Origin: Poriferisodalis sp965198245
GTDB lineage: Bacteria > Actinomycetota > Acidimicrobiia > Acidimicrobiales > Poriferisodalaceae
Direction: 5' to 3'
DNA: 64,000 nt
Assembly: GCF_965198245.1 (NCBI RefSeq)
Contig: NZ_OZ240249.1
Location: forward strand, 4,030,001 to 4,094,000
Under the pieces are notes generated by a model that did no database searches, was not told the origin of the DNA, and was given only the letters and a program-made list of their open reading frames with translations. Positions 33,708-42,092 of the stretch are shown piece after piece. Position 1 is the first letter of the stretch, and each line of letters begins with the position of its first letter. The position numbers and the translations under genes were made by a program.

Positions 33708-33725
33708 TTCGATCGGATACAGACG

Positions 33726-34556
33726 GTGAGGGAGTTCATCGGCGACTTGCGTCACCGCCCGGCATCATTGTTGGCGGTGAGCTTCTTGGTGATTGTCATC
33801 CTGCTAGCGGTGTTCGCGCCGATAGTCTCGGTCCACGAACCCAACACCCTCAGCCGCTTCGAACGACTGGTGGCACCGTCAAGCGGACATTGGTTGGGTA
33901 CCGACCGCTTCGGACGAGACCTGTTCAGTCGCATCATCTACGGATCCCGGGTGTCGCTGTTCGTCGCTGCCGTGAGTATCACCGTTGGTGCGCTGGTCGG
34001 TGGGGCCATCGGGGTCGTCTCCGGCTACCTGCGTGGCAAGGTCGATGAAATCATCATGCGCGCGGTCGACATCCTCTTTGCCTTCCCTCCCCTGCTGCTG
34101 GCAATCGCGCTAGCAGCCGCTCTCGGTCCGAGCGCACGAAACGCCGCCATCGCGATTGCAATCATTTACATCCCAGTCTTCGCCCGTGTCGCACGCGCCC
34201 GCGTTCTTATGGAAGTCTCGAACGACTACGTGGCTGCACTCAAAGTCATCGGTGCCTCGAGTCGGCGAATTTCGGTACGCCACCTCGTGCCGAACATCTC
34301 AACACCTATCGCCGTGCAAGTCAGTCTCGGGCTCGCACAAGCACTCCTTATCGAGTCGGCGTTGAGCTTTCTGGGCTTGGGCGCCCAGGTGCCGACCGCT
34401 TCGTGGGGCTCGATCCTCGGTGAAGGTCGTTTCGTGCTGACCGTCGCGCCTTGGATGACGCTGGCGTCGGGCGCCGTGATCACCCTCACGGTCCTTTCGC
34501 TGTTCATCCTGGCTGACGGCATCCGAGACGCACTCGACCCAAAGGGGAGCCGATGA
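33726..34556 (+). CDS. Opp/Dpp-type ABC transporter permease (DppC-like)
   Basis: This 276-residue membrane protein starts with a GTG. It has a short N-terminal region with one membrane helix (SLLAVSFLVIVILLAVFAP), the periplasmic segment GTDRFGRDLFSRIIYGSRVSL typical of DppC/OppC, and about five more helices. The ATPase-contact loop is DYVAALKVIGASSRRISVRHLVPN. It ends with LSLFILADGIRDALDPK, the usual C-terminus of the subfamily. It forms the channel with the next permease, whose gene overlaps by 4 bp. Confidence 0.92.
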   Translation: MREFIGDLRHRPASLLAVSFLVIVILLAVFAPIVSVHEPNTLSRFERLVAPSSGHWLGTDRFGRDLFSRIIYGSRVSLFVAAVSITVGALVGGAIGVVSGYLRGKVDEIIMRAVDILFAFPPLLLAIALAAALGPSARNAAIAIAIIYIPVFARVARARVLMEVSNDYVAALKVIGASSRRISVRHLVPNISTPIAVQVSLGLAQALLIESALSFLGLGAQVPTASWGSILGEGRFVLTVAPWMTLASGAVITLTVLSLFILADGIRDALDPKGSR

Positions 34557-35515
34557 TTCGCTTCATGGCCTGGCGAGTCGTAAACGGGATAGGAACCCTT
34601 TTCGGCTTGTCGACGATTGTGTTTGTCGTCCTCCTAGCAATACCGGGGAATGTCACCCAGACCATACTCGGTGTCGAGGGTGCAAGTTCTCCCGAGCTTG
34701 CGCTCCGGCTCGAGCGAGAATTCGGTCTCGACCGGCCTATCTACGTGCAATTCTTCTCGTGGGTCGGCAATGTCCTTCGCGCCGACTTAGGAACGTCCTG
34801 GCGAACTGCTGAGCCCGTCATGGACACGATTCTCGATCGCCTACCTCTGACCGCCGAGATCGCTCTGTTTTCGATCATTATTGCGCTGCTCGTGGGCATT
34901 CCTCTGGGCGTCATCGGTGCACGCAACCAAGATCGTTTGCTGGACCACATCACCCGAGGGATCTCCCTTTTGGGTGCTGCGATACCACCCTACATTTCGG
35001 CAACGCTAATTCTCCTTGTCGGATCGATGTGGTTGGGCTGGGTTCCCCCAACTGGGTACACCTCGTTGTTCGAAGACCCATTGAGAAACCTTTCGACGGT
35101 CATTACGCCTGCGCTGGTGCTCGGCCTCACGAGCGCCGCTGGCATTACTCGAATGACCCGAGGTGCGATGCTCGATGAGCTCAGTCGAGACTACGTACGG
35201 ACGGCGTATTCCAAAGGCCTGCACCAATTGTCGATTACCAATCGGCATGCGCTTCGGAACGCGTCCATCCCCGTTCTGACGGTCGTCGGGATCGAAATCG
35301 GCACTCTGCTCGGCGGAACCGTCATTACCGAAGCGGTGTTTTCCCTTCCTGGTCTCGGGCGGCTTGTCGTCGATGCGATCGCGCAGCGGGATTACCCGAT
35401 GGTGCAAGGCGCCGTTCTGGTTATCGCGGCCATATATGTGACGATCAACTTCCTCACCGATCTTGTCTACGGCATCATCGATCCCAGAGTACGAACCATG
35501 AGGACAAAGTCATGA
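34553..35515 (+). CDS. Opp/Dpp-type ABC transporter permease (DppB-like)
   Basis: This 320-residue membrane protein of the OppB/DppB subfamily has an N-terminal helix (GTLFGLSTIVFVVLLAIPG), the segment REFGLDRPIYVQFFSWVGNVL, GDLGTSWR-like RADLGTSWRT, and the coupling loop YVRTAYSKGLHQLSITNRHALRNASIPVLT. It also has GGTVITEAVFSLPGLGRLVVDAI and the final YGIIDPRVR. The gene order (C-like before B-like permease) is reversed relative to many dpp operons. It overlaps both neighbours by 4 bp. Confidence 0.92.
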   Translation: MIRFMAWRVVNGIGTLFGLSTIVFVVLLAIPGNVTQTILGVEGASSPELALRLEREFGLDRPIYVQFFSWVGNVLRADLGTSWRTAEPVMDTILDRLPLTAEIALFSIIIALLVGIPLGVIGARNQDRLLDHITRGISLLGAAIPPYISATLILLVGSMWLGWVPPTGYTSLFEDPLRNLSTVITPALVLGLTSAAGITRMTRGAMLDELSRDYVRTAYSKGLHQLSITNRHALRNASIPVLTVVGIEIGTLLGGTVITEAVFSLPGLGRLVVDAIAQRDYPMVQGAVLVIAAIYVTINFLTDLVYGIIDPRVRTMRTKS

Positions 35516-36594
35516 ATCACTCCGAAGGGCGCATCATCCGAACCGTCACGGGCGATATCGCGCCCAGGGACCTCGGACGAACCTCGGCGCACGAACATAT
35601 ACTCTGCGACATGTCGTGGAGATTTGCCGGCAAAACCCGAGCCTCCGACCATCGTGACGTTCTTGTGACATCTGTCGCGCAGAGTGAACTCTGGTGGCTC
35701 CGTGAGCACCACATCGACGTCCTCGACAACTGCGTGCTTGACGACATCGATCTTGCTATCCGCGAGGTCGGCCACTTCAAACAGCCTGGCGGTGCGTCGA
35801 TCGTCGACGTCACCTGCGATGGACTCGGGCCGCGGCCCGACGATGTCCGAAGAATATCCGTCGAATCAGGCGTGCAGATCGTGCTCGGGTGCGGCCATTA
35901 CGTCGAAGACTCCCACCCTGCAGGACTGGACGATGAGCCGGTCGAAAGTATAGCTGCCCGTTTCGTCGACGACATCGAGACGGGGATAGCCGGATCGAGT
36001 GTTCGCGCAGGCGTGATCGGCGAACTGGGATGTTCGTGGCCTGTCCGACCGAACGAGCGGAAGGTTTTGGCCGCCGGGGCGATTGCCCACGGTCACACTG
36101 GCGTAGCCATCAGCGTGCATACAGGCCGGAACCGCCAGGCCGCTAGAGACCACGTCGACGAACTTGGCAAGCAGGGCGTCGCTCCCTCAAGTGTGGTGAT
36201 CTGCCACGTGGATCGTCGCATCGATGACGACGCAGGCCTGCGTCAACTTGCGGCAACGGGGTGCTTTCTTGCCTTCGACTGTTTCGGGCTTGAGCCGTGG
36301 ATCGCACCCGAAGCGCGCGGCATGCCGATGCCCGGCGATGTCGAGCGCGCCAAAATGATTGCCGCGCTCATCGACGGCGGATATGGCGAAAACATTCTGG
36401 TTGGCCAAGACATCGCCATGAAACACAGACTCGCCGAATATGGCGGGCACGGCTACGGGTACATACTCCGAATGGTGCCCACCATCTTGGAGTATGTCGG
36501 CCTGAGTCAACGCGAGATTGATGCCCTACTTATCGACAATCCAGCGCGAGCATTCTCTTTTGCTCGCCCGAGCCGAAAGGAGAGACCGTCATGA
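35512..36594 (+). CDS. Phosphotriesterase-family metal-dependent hydrolase
   Basis: This 360-residue protein is related to the one at 27038-28054. Its metal motif is SAHEHILCDM, with GVIGELGCSW as the bridging-acid strand, His residues in ISVHTGRN and ICHVD, and the Asp of LVGQDIAMKH. Both proteins share a YGGHGY segment near the C-terminus, so they are probably paralogues with different substrates, perhaps two lactone or ester forms of one nutrient. It is translationally coupled to the permease gene and to the aldehyde dehydrogenase remnant (4-bp overlaps). Confidence 0.87.
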   Translation: MNHSEGRIIRTVTGDIAPRDLGRTSAHEHILCDMSWRFAGKTRASDHRDVLVTSVAQSELWWLREHHIDVLDNCVLDDIDLAIREVGHFKQPGGASIVDVTCDGLGPRPDDVRRISVESGVQIVLGCGHYVEDSHPAGLDDEPVESIAARFVDDIETGIAGSSVRAGVIGELGCSWPVRPNERKVLAAGAIAHGHTGVAISVHTGRNRQAARDHVDELGKQGVAPSSVVICHVDRRIDDDAGLRQLAATGCFLAFDCFGLEPWIAPEARGMPMPGDVERAKMIAALIDGGYGENILVGQDIAMKHRLAEYGGHGYGYILRMVPTILEYVGLSQREIDALLIDNPARAFSFARPSRKERPS

Positions 36595-36725
36595 CTGTGA
36601 AAGACGACTTGCTGGCCCCTAAGGGAAACTACATTAATGGAGACTGGCTTCCGCCCCATTCTGGAGAATGGTTGACACGTAGTTATGCGCGTCGGACAGC
36701 TATGAGGTCACGAAATGGAATTTAG
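36591..36725 (+). pseudogene. Aldehyde dehydrogenase N-terminal stub
   Basis: The ATG at 36591 overlaps the preceding stop by 4 bp. The frame reads KGNYINGDWLPPHSGEWL, the characteristic beginning of an NAD(P)-dependent aldehyde dehydrogenase, for about 30 residues. It then loses similarity and stops at 36725 inside the start of the GntR gene. More than 450 codons are missing, so a deletion removed most of the gene. It may have been an alpha-ketoglutarate-semialdehyde-type dehydrogenase given the pathway context, but so little remains that this is conjecture. Confidence 0.75.
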
Positions 36726-37413
36726 CGAGCTTTCATCGCGCAAGTCACTGGCTGCCGTTGTTGCGCAGCAAATCCGTGAAGCCATCAAGTCTGGCGTTTT
36801 GAAGCCTGGAGATCGATTGGTTGAGCCGGATCTGGCTTCGAAGTTCGGCGTTAGCAAGACGCCAGTTCGCGAAGCATTGCGCGAGCTTGAACGCCAAGGC
36901 CTGGCAGAAATACGCCCCCGACGAGGAACATTCGTCCGGACGCTTGCCTCAGAGGACATCGATGATATAATGGTGCTACGTGTAGCCCTCGAAGGGCTTG
37001 CCCTGAAGTTGTCCCTCCAGCAAGTCGATCCACAGTGGATTGAAGAGGCAGAAGGACTGGTCGAGGAGATGCGTAGCGCCTCGACCCCCGATGAACTGTA
37101 CGATCGCCATCGAGCGTTCCATTCGTTGATTTCGTCGAAGTCAGGAAACTCGCGCCTCGATACCATTCTCGAAGGATTGGGCGACCAGATAGCTACTTTC
37201 CTCTCATTCGTCCACCTCCTCTACGAGGACCCTGACGAGATGGCGGATCGGCACGAAGTATTTATCACGCTGCTCAGGAGTGGCGATACCAGCGGAGCGC
37301 AAACCGTCGTCGACGAACACATCTTGGCCGACGGTAAGCGACTTGCGGAGGTCCTCAAGAGGGATCAAACGCTCAAGAGGGATCAAACGCATGTGACGGA
37401 GGCGACCAAATGA
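36715..37413 (+). CDS. GntR-family regulator with FCD effector domain
   Basis: This 232-residue protein has a winged helix (about residues 10-75: AAVVAQQIREAIKSGVLKPG, PDLASKFGVSKTPVREALRE, IRPRRGTFVRTL) and an all-helical FCD ligand domain (about 85-215). The FCD domain has metal-binding-type residues in YDRHRAFHSLI and DEHI. FadR-like members bind a metabolite and release DNA. The AGTCGACT palindromes near 27000 and 32000 fit its expected operators. The C-terminus carries two copies of LKRDQT encoded by a perfect 18-bp tandem repeat. It is coupled to the GDPD gene by a 4-bp overlap. Confidence 0.9.
   Translation: MEFSELSSRKSLAAVVAQQIREAIKSGVLKPGDRLVEPDLASKFGVSKTPVREALRELERQGLAEIRPRRGTFVRTLASEDIDDIMVLRVALEGLALKLSLQQVDPQWIEEAEGLVEEMRSASTPDELYDRHRAFHSLISSKSGNSRLDTILEGLGDQIATFLSFVHLLYEDPDEMADRHEVFITLLRSGDTSGAQTVVDEHILADGKRLAEVLKRDQTLKRDQTHVTEATK
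37354..37389 (+). repeat. Perfect 18-bp tandem duplication in the regulator gene
   Basis: CTCAAGAGGGATCAAACG occurs at 37354-37371 and 37372-37389, adding six residues (LKRDQT) near the C-terminus of the GntR protein without changing the frame. It appears to be a recent slippage event. Confidence 0.95.
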
Positions 37414-38165
37414 GCGTCCCACGGGTCTGCGCGCACCGAGGCGCAACAGATGAGCGTCCGGAACAGACGATGCTCGCGTACAGCCGTGCTGTCGAACTCG
37501 GCGCTGACACCGTCGAGCTTGACGTCCGGTTGACCGCCAACCAGCAGCTCGCCGTGATTCACGACGCAACGTTGGAACGGACGACCAACGGCTCCGGTCG
37601 AGTAGGAGCAATGTCGCTGGCTGAAGTGCGCAAGCTCGATGCAGGCTCGTGGTTCGACGCGCGTTTTTTCGCCAGCACCGTTCCTACCGTTCCTCAGATC
37701 CTGGAGTTCGCCGAGTCGGCCTCCATAGATCTGTGTATCGAGGTAAAGGCGGAGAGCCCCCAAGAAGCCTTGGAAACGGCAGGCGTTCTTGCTGAAACGC
37801 TGTCCAGCCATGGCGCCCTCGGAGAACACCTCATCTCCTCCTTTGACATGGGGGCCCTCTCAGCGGTGCGAAGCAACTTCTCGAACGCGCGTCTGCTCCC
37901 TTGGATGCCAGAAGATCGGCCGCCAGACGTAGCCGAGCACCTCGAAGTGTCGCGCCTCCTGCAAGCCGAAGGAGTGTTTCACACGGCGAGTCTGCTCACC
38001 GCGGCACACGTACGAGAAATGCAGGACGCGGGGCTGGCCGTATGGGTGTGGAGCAGCGATGACCCCAGCGAACTTGCCCACGCCTACAGCTTGAAACCTG
38101 ACGTGGTGTCTGCTGGCTCGGTCGCGTCCAATCTCGCTGTCCGATCGAAAGCGAGTGCAACATGA
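37410..38165 (+). CDS. Glycerophosphodiester phosphodiesterase family protein
   Basis: This 251-residue TIM-barrel protein has the GDPD signature at its N-terminus: CAHRGATDERPEQTMLAY (catalytic HR), GADTVELDVRLTAN (metal-binding ExD) and LAVIHDATLERTTNGSGRV (catalytic HD). It normally splits glycerophosphodiesters into glycerol-3-phosphate and an alcohol. There is no signal peptide, so it acts in the cytoplasm on an imported substrate. Overlaps of 4 bp with the regulator gene and with the FAH stub place it in the same operon. Confidence 0.9.
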   Translation: MSVPRVCAHRGATDERPEQTMLAYSRAVELGADTVELDVRLTANQQLAVIHDATLERTTNGSGRVGAMSLAEVRKLDAGSWFDARFFASTVPTVPQILEFAESASIDLCIEVKAESPQEALETAGVLAETLSSHGALGEHLISSFDMGALSAVRSNFSNARLLPWMPEDRPPDVAEHLEVSRLLQAEGVFHTASLLTAAHVREMQDAGLAVWVWSSDDPSELAHAYSLKPDVVSAGSVASNLAVRSKASAT

Positions 38166-38403
38166 AGTTGGTGCGATACGGAGGCGCTCATGGTGCTGAA
38201 CTTGGCGTCCGTCGCGACTCCGTCGACGACGAGTCCGTTGGTGTGATCCCTCTACGCCAGCTTGTCCCGGACTTTGCAGGGAACGCTGTCGAGGACCTTC
38301 TGGTCGACGGCCTCTTGGACCGCGTCGACGGGCTGAGCCTCAACGAGACGCCCGAAGAGCACTCCGTGCCCTTGGAGGCGCTTCTGGCGCCCATTGCCCG
38401 CCC
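38162..38403 (+). pseudogene. Fumarylacetoacetate hydrolase family, N-terminal stub
   Basis: The ATG overlaps the GDPD stop. The 80 residues MKLVRYGGAHGAELGVR through LEALLAPIARPS match the N-terminal domain that precedes the catalytic part of FAH-family hydrolases. Sequence then changes abruptly to a MazF-like tail in another frame. The catalytic domain (about 200 residues) is absent. This marks the end of the catabolic locus. Confidence 0.8.
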
Positions 38404-38630
38404 TTCCCATGCTCAACAACGTGATTGTGGCGCCGGTGACACGCGCCATCCGAGACATTCCGACCTGTGTGCCGGTGGGCCCAGAACACGGGATCGAACA
38501 CGAGAGCGCGGTGACGTTCGACAGCCTCGCTGCAGTGCCGAAGACGTTGCTGACGCGGCGACTCGGACAGCTCGACGCGATCGGCCGCGAGCGCATGTGC
38601 GCGGCCCTCCGAGCAGTCGCTGACTGCTGA
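38394..38630 (+). pseudogene. MazF/PemK-type toxin, C-terminal remnant
   Basis: In a frame different from the FAH stub, the sequence reads MLNNVIVAPVTRAIRDIPTC, then PVGPEHGIEHESAVTFD and VPKTLLTRRLGQLD. These are the central strand and C-terminal half of MazF-like endoribonucleases. The N-terminal strand set with the conserved RG-x-x-W segment is missing, and no antitoxin gene is visible upstream. The remnant is fused to the FAH stub at about 38400. Confidence 0.78.
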
Positions 38631-38727
38631 AGCTGGCTTGCCGACGATCGGGGACCGAGGACGGCGGCGCAGCCTCATGCCGTATTTCAGACGAGGGTCG
38701 TGACAGCCCCTGCGTACGGTGCGGGCC

Positions 38728-39843
38728 ATGACACAACACACCACACGCATCCTTCCCCGATACGACTCAGCCGAGCGGCCGCCGTGGCTGGTGCATGGCG
38801 CCAAAGAGGCGCTGTGCGCCGCGCTGCCGACGGACGAGTCCATCGATTGGTCCGAATTCGTCGTGCGCGCGTGCGACGAAATGGCCACCGCCGCCGATGG
38901 GCTCCCCGGCTTCCCCGGTCCCGGCAGCGACCCGCCGAGCGCAGTTCGGCCTCAGGCCGGCGGCGGCACACAGCAGTTGGCAACCCGGGCCGATGCCCGA
39001 CGAGGCCACGGCGGCGACGCTGCAGACGAGAGCTGCACGCCACACGGTGGCTTCGAGGTTGCCATGGCAGCGGAACTGCTGGGCGGCATCGCTACGAGAG
39101 CTGCGTCGCCGTACGAGGCCCACGATCTGTGTCGCACGGCGTACCCGCGCTGCTGGGACTCGGCGCTGGACGAGGCAGCCACCAGCCCCCACGCAGGCCT
39201 CGAGCCCGACCCGGTCCTGTACGACCACAGTGTCTCGCTGCGGTCGGTTTGCGAGGGCGAGGCGCCGAGGCCGGCCGGCATGTACGAGGCGCTCGACGCG
39301 GTCATGGAACTCGCGCACGACGTGAGTGCTGCCAGCTCGCTCGGACTCAGCTTGGCGCATGTTGCTCCCAGCCCGGTGGTGTGGCCGCCTCCCGAAGCCT
39401 CGCCAGCGCTCAGCGTCGCCCGGCGCGATCTCGACGACGCCCTCGCCGGGACGCGGGTCAGCCAGCAGGAAGACGCCGCCATGCTGCACAGCTATCTGTG
39501 GGCCCGCGACAACCCTGATGTGCCAGACCCGTCACCGGCAGAGGTCGACCGAGTGCAGGCATCAGTGCAGGACTGGTACGGCTCCGTCGTTCCTGCCGCA
39601 GTGCGCCTGGCCACGGCCACGTTCGCCCACGCATACGAATGGGCCAGTGTCGACACCGACCGCTGGGATCCTGCAGTCATCGCCTACGCCCATACCGAGG
39701 CGTACCTGTCGATCCATCATCTGCGCCAGATCACCGACTCCTATGACCTCACCAATGGCGCCGTGTACAGCTACGCCTGGTGGTGGTGCCATGATCGCCG
39801 ACTCGGCTTGGCAGGCCTGCGGGAGTTGGCGAGCAACTGGTAG
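38728..39843 (+). CDS. Uncharacterised protein
   Basis: I do not recognise this protein of about 371 residues. It is soluble, rich in Ala, Asp and Arg, and mostly helical. Residues about 50-115 are low in complexity (GPGSDPPSAVRPQAGGGTQQ) and look poorly conserved. The C-terminal part is rich in aromatic residues (YEWASVDTDRWDP, YSYAWWWCHDRR) and is more domain-like. The ATG at 38728 is chosen over a GTG nine bases upstream. It stands alone between the MazF remnant and the RDD gene. Long overlapping frames exist on the other strand, but this frame has the most protein-like composition. Confidence 0.55.
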   Translation: MTQHTTRILPRYDSAERPPWLVHGAKEALCAALPTDESIDWSEFVVRACDEMATAADGLPGFPGPGSDPPSAVRPQAGGGTQQLATRADARRGHGGDAADESCTPHGGFEVAMAAELLGGIATRAASPYEAHDLCRTAYPRCWDSALDEAATSPHAGLEPDPVLYDHSVSLRSVCEGEAPRPAGMYEALDAVMELAHDVSAASSLGLSLAHVAPSPVVWPPPEASPALSVARRDLDDALAGTRVSQQEDAAMLHSYLWARDNPDVPDPSPAEVDRVQASVQDWYGSVVPAAVRLATATFAHAYEWASVDTDRWDPAVIAYAHTEAYLSIHHLRQITDSYDLTNGAVYSYAWWWCHDRRLGLAGLRELASNW

Positions 39844-39933
39844 CAGCAACCAAAATCAGGGACAATCGGCCCAGCGTCTGAGGGATTCGCGCAGCCGCGC
39901 ACCGTCGCGGTCGCTTCTGAGACAATCCTGCCC

Positions 39934-40343
39934 GTGTCGATGGCACCGGAGCCGCCGCCAAGCGACGTCTCGCTCGATGAGATCAGGGCAGGACCAATGC
40001 GACGTTTCGTGTCCGAACTCGTCGACGAGCTTCTCCTTCTGCCGGTGATATTGATCTGGTTGCTCTTCCCCCTGTTGCTGCTGTTCTGGCTCATCGTGCT
40101 GGCCTGGGGCCAGACGCCCGGCAAGCTCTTTGTGGGCATCGTCGCTGTGCGCCGCGACGGCACCCCGTTCAGTTGGGCCGCATGTCCGTCCGTGAACTCT
40201 TCCGACTTATTTTCTGGAGCGTCACCTTCGGCTTTGGACTCCTCCTCGACGCAGGTGTATCGCTGCTGAGCGGCGATGGCCGCTCGATCACTGACCGGGT
40301 GACGGGCAGCACCATCGTCCACGTCGCGGCGCTGCAGCGCTAG
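39934..40343 (+). pseudogene. RDD-family membrane protein gene with a one-base frameshift
   Basis: The first frame gives RRFVSELVDELLLLPVILIW, two membrane helices, and GQTPGKLFVGIVAVRRDGTPFSW, the RDD signature region. Near 40173-40182 the family-like sequence moves to the -1 frame: RMSVRELFRLIFWSVTFGFG through VTGSTIVHVAALQR, ending at the TAG at 40341-40343. One base appears missing in or near the GGG of TTGGGCCG. Apart from this lesion the gene is full length (about 136 residues), so a recent mutation or an assembly error is likely. RDD proteins are small membrane proteins, some linked to ion transport. Confidence 0.8.
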
Positions 40344-40366
40344 CAGCACGGATCTACGTTGCACCC

Positions 40367-41527
40367 ATGTCGAACGTCGAGGCAGCGGTTGTCGGTAGAG
40401 GTCTGATCGGCAGCGCTGCTGCGAGACATCTTGCAGAGGCCGGGCGCTCCGTAGCGCTGATCGGACCGGGCGAACCGGCGGACTACGCAACCTCGGAGGG
40501 CCCGTTCGCGAGCCACTACGACGAGGGCCGCATCACGCGGATGATCGATCCTGATCCCGCTTGGTCGCACATGGCGATCCGCTCGATTGCCAGGTACGCA
40601 GACATCGAGGAACGATCGGGCATCCCGTTTCATACCGGTGCCGGACTCGTTTATTCCCCGGCTGATCCGCAAGCGGATCTGGCTCATGCCCGGAAGCTCG
40701 ACGTCGACGCACATGAGATCAGCGTGGCTGAGGTCGCAGAGCGCTTCGGAATTGACATGTCTAGCGCGGACACGATCATCCTCGAGGCTGCGCCGGCGGG
40801 TCACATCAACCCCCGACGGATGATCGTGGCGCAGAGCCAGTTGACGGCCGCAGCGGGCGGACTCGTTGTGGAGGCGCCGGTCTCTGCGGCCGTGCCGACA
40901 CCCGACGGCGTGCAGCTGACCGTCGGGAACGACACGATGCTCGCCGACAAGGTCCTCTTGTGCACAGGGGCGTGGGCGGCCGAACTCGTCGGGGTCGACC
41001 TGCCGCTGGAGCGCAGCTTGCGGACGATCCTGATGGCAGAACTCGACGAGGGCCCGACGCTGCCGAGCCTCATCTCCCGGACGGACCCGGCCACGTGTGA
41101 GGCAGATCCCCGCCACGACGTCTACTGGGTTCCGCCCGTTCGGTTCCCAGACGGTCGGGTCATGCTGAAGATCGGCGGCTATGACCCCGCCGCCACCATC
41201 GCCGAGGACGTCGCCACCGTGGGCGACTGGTTCCGCAGCGGCGGGAGCCAAGCCGAGGCGGACGACCTCGAGAGCCGGCTGCGGGAATTCCTCCCCGACC
41301 GCACGATCCGTTCACGCGAAATCAAGCCCTGCGTGGTCACGAACACTCCGCACGACCTGCCATGGATCGACTGGGTCGATGACCGTGTCGCCGTCGCGGT
41401 CGGCGGCTGCGGCTCGGCTGCAAAATCGGCCGATGAGATCGGGCGGCTGGCTGGGACGCTGTTCAGCGACGAAGGCTGGAGCGACCCGGTACTCAAGCTC
41501 GCGTCATTCCGGCCTTCGGACACTTGA
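40367..41527 (+). CDS. FAD-dependent oxidoreductase, DAO family (sarcosine-oxidase-like)
   Basis: This 386-residue flavoprotein has the N-terminal FAD loop GRGLIGSAAARHLAEAG and the DAO-family segment EGRITRMIDPDPAWSHMA, which resembles monomeric sarcosine and N-methyl-amino-acid oxidases. The C-terminus has IDWVDDRVAVAVGGCGSAAKSADEIG, where related enzymes carry a covalently flavinylated Cys (here in GGCGSAAK). It probably oxidises a secondary amine or N-methyl amino acid, producing an imine and reduced flavin. The exact substrate is not determinable. It starts about 24 bp after the RDD gene. Confidence 0.85.
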   Translation: MSNVEAAVVGRGLIGSAAARHLAEAGRSVALIGPGEPADYATSEGPFASHYDEGRITRMIDPDPAWSHMAIRSIARYADIEERSGIPFHTGAGLVYSPADPQADLAHARKLDVDAHEISVAEVAERFGIDMSSADTIILEAAPAGHINPRRMIVAQSQLTAAAGGLVVEAPVSAAVPTPDGVQLTVGNDTMLADKVLLCTGAWAAELVGVDLPLERSLRTILMAELDEGPTLPSLISRTDPATCEADPRHDVYWVPPVRFPDGRVMLKIGGYDPAATIAEDVATVGDWFRSGGSQAEADDLESRLREFLPDRTIRSREIKPCVVTNTPHDLPWIDWVDDRVAVAVGGCGSAAKSADEIGRLAGTLFSDEGWSDPVLKLASFRPSDT

Positions 41528-41572
41528 TGAGGGGAAGACGCTGACGAGACGCCGCCGGCGAAATCACCTCCA

Positions 41573-41947
41573 TTAGGAGCGCAGCTCCAGCGGCTCCATG
41601 AGCTCGATGCGGTTGCCGAACGGATCGTCGACGTAGACGCGGTCGTAGCCCTCCAGCGGCTCGTCGTCTCGGACTGCGACACCGTTGGCTCGGAGTCGCT
41701 CTGCCAGTGCCGCCAAGTCGCTGACCAACAAGGCGGGGTGAGCCTTGCGGGCGGGGCGGAACGGATCCTCGACGCCGAGGTGGATCTTGACGGTGTTGCT
41801 CTCGAACCAGCAGCCGCCGCGGGCTTCAAGGTGCGGAGGCTTGGGCACCCGCGGCAGGCCGAGCAGGCCTTCGTAGAACGCTTGGGCGGCCGCTTCCTCG
41901 CCGGCAGGCATGGCGAGCTGCACGTGGTCGATGGCGACGATCATCAT
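41573..41947 (-). CDS. VOC-family (glyoxalase/bleomycin-resistance fold) protein
   Basis: This 124-residue protein starts at the ATG at 41947 after GGAG. It has the paired beta-alpha-beta-beta-beta units of the VOC fold, with metal-ligand candidates H in IDHVQLAM, H in KIHLGVE and E in DDPFGNRIELME. The motif GxRVYVxDPxGNxIEL is standard. Function ranges across lyases, dioxygenases and resistance proteins and cannot be narrowed. It is the only leftward gene between 38,700 and 48,100. Confidence 0.85.
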   Translation of the reverse strand: MMIVAIDHVQLAMPAGEEAAAQAFYEGLLGLPRVPKPPHLEARGGCWFESNTVKIHLGVEDPFRPARKAHPALLVSDLAALAERLRANGVAVRDDEPLEGYDRVYVDDPFGNRIELMEPLELRS

Positions 41948-42092
41948 GTGACCGCTCCGTCGCTGGCGGCAGGTGTGCGAGCGGCGCGCTGCACATCGGT
42001 CATGCTGCAAGCCTGCCAACTGTGGCGGCAGATCGGTGGGAAGGGGCGGACGTGAGCAAGACGACAGCGTCAACCGAGACAAAGGAACAGCC

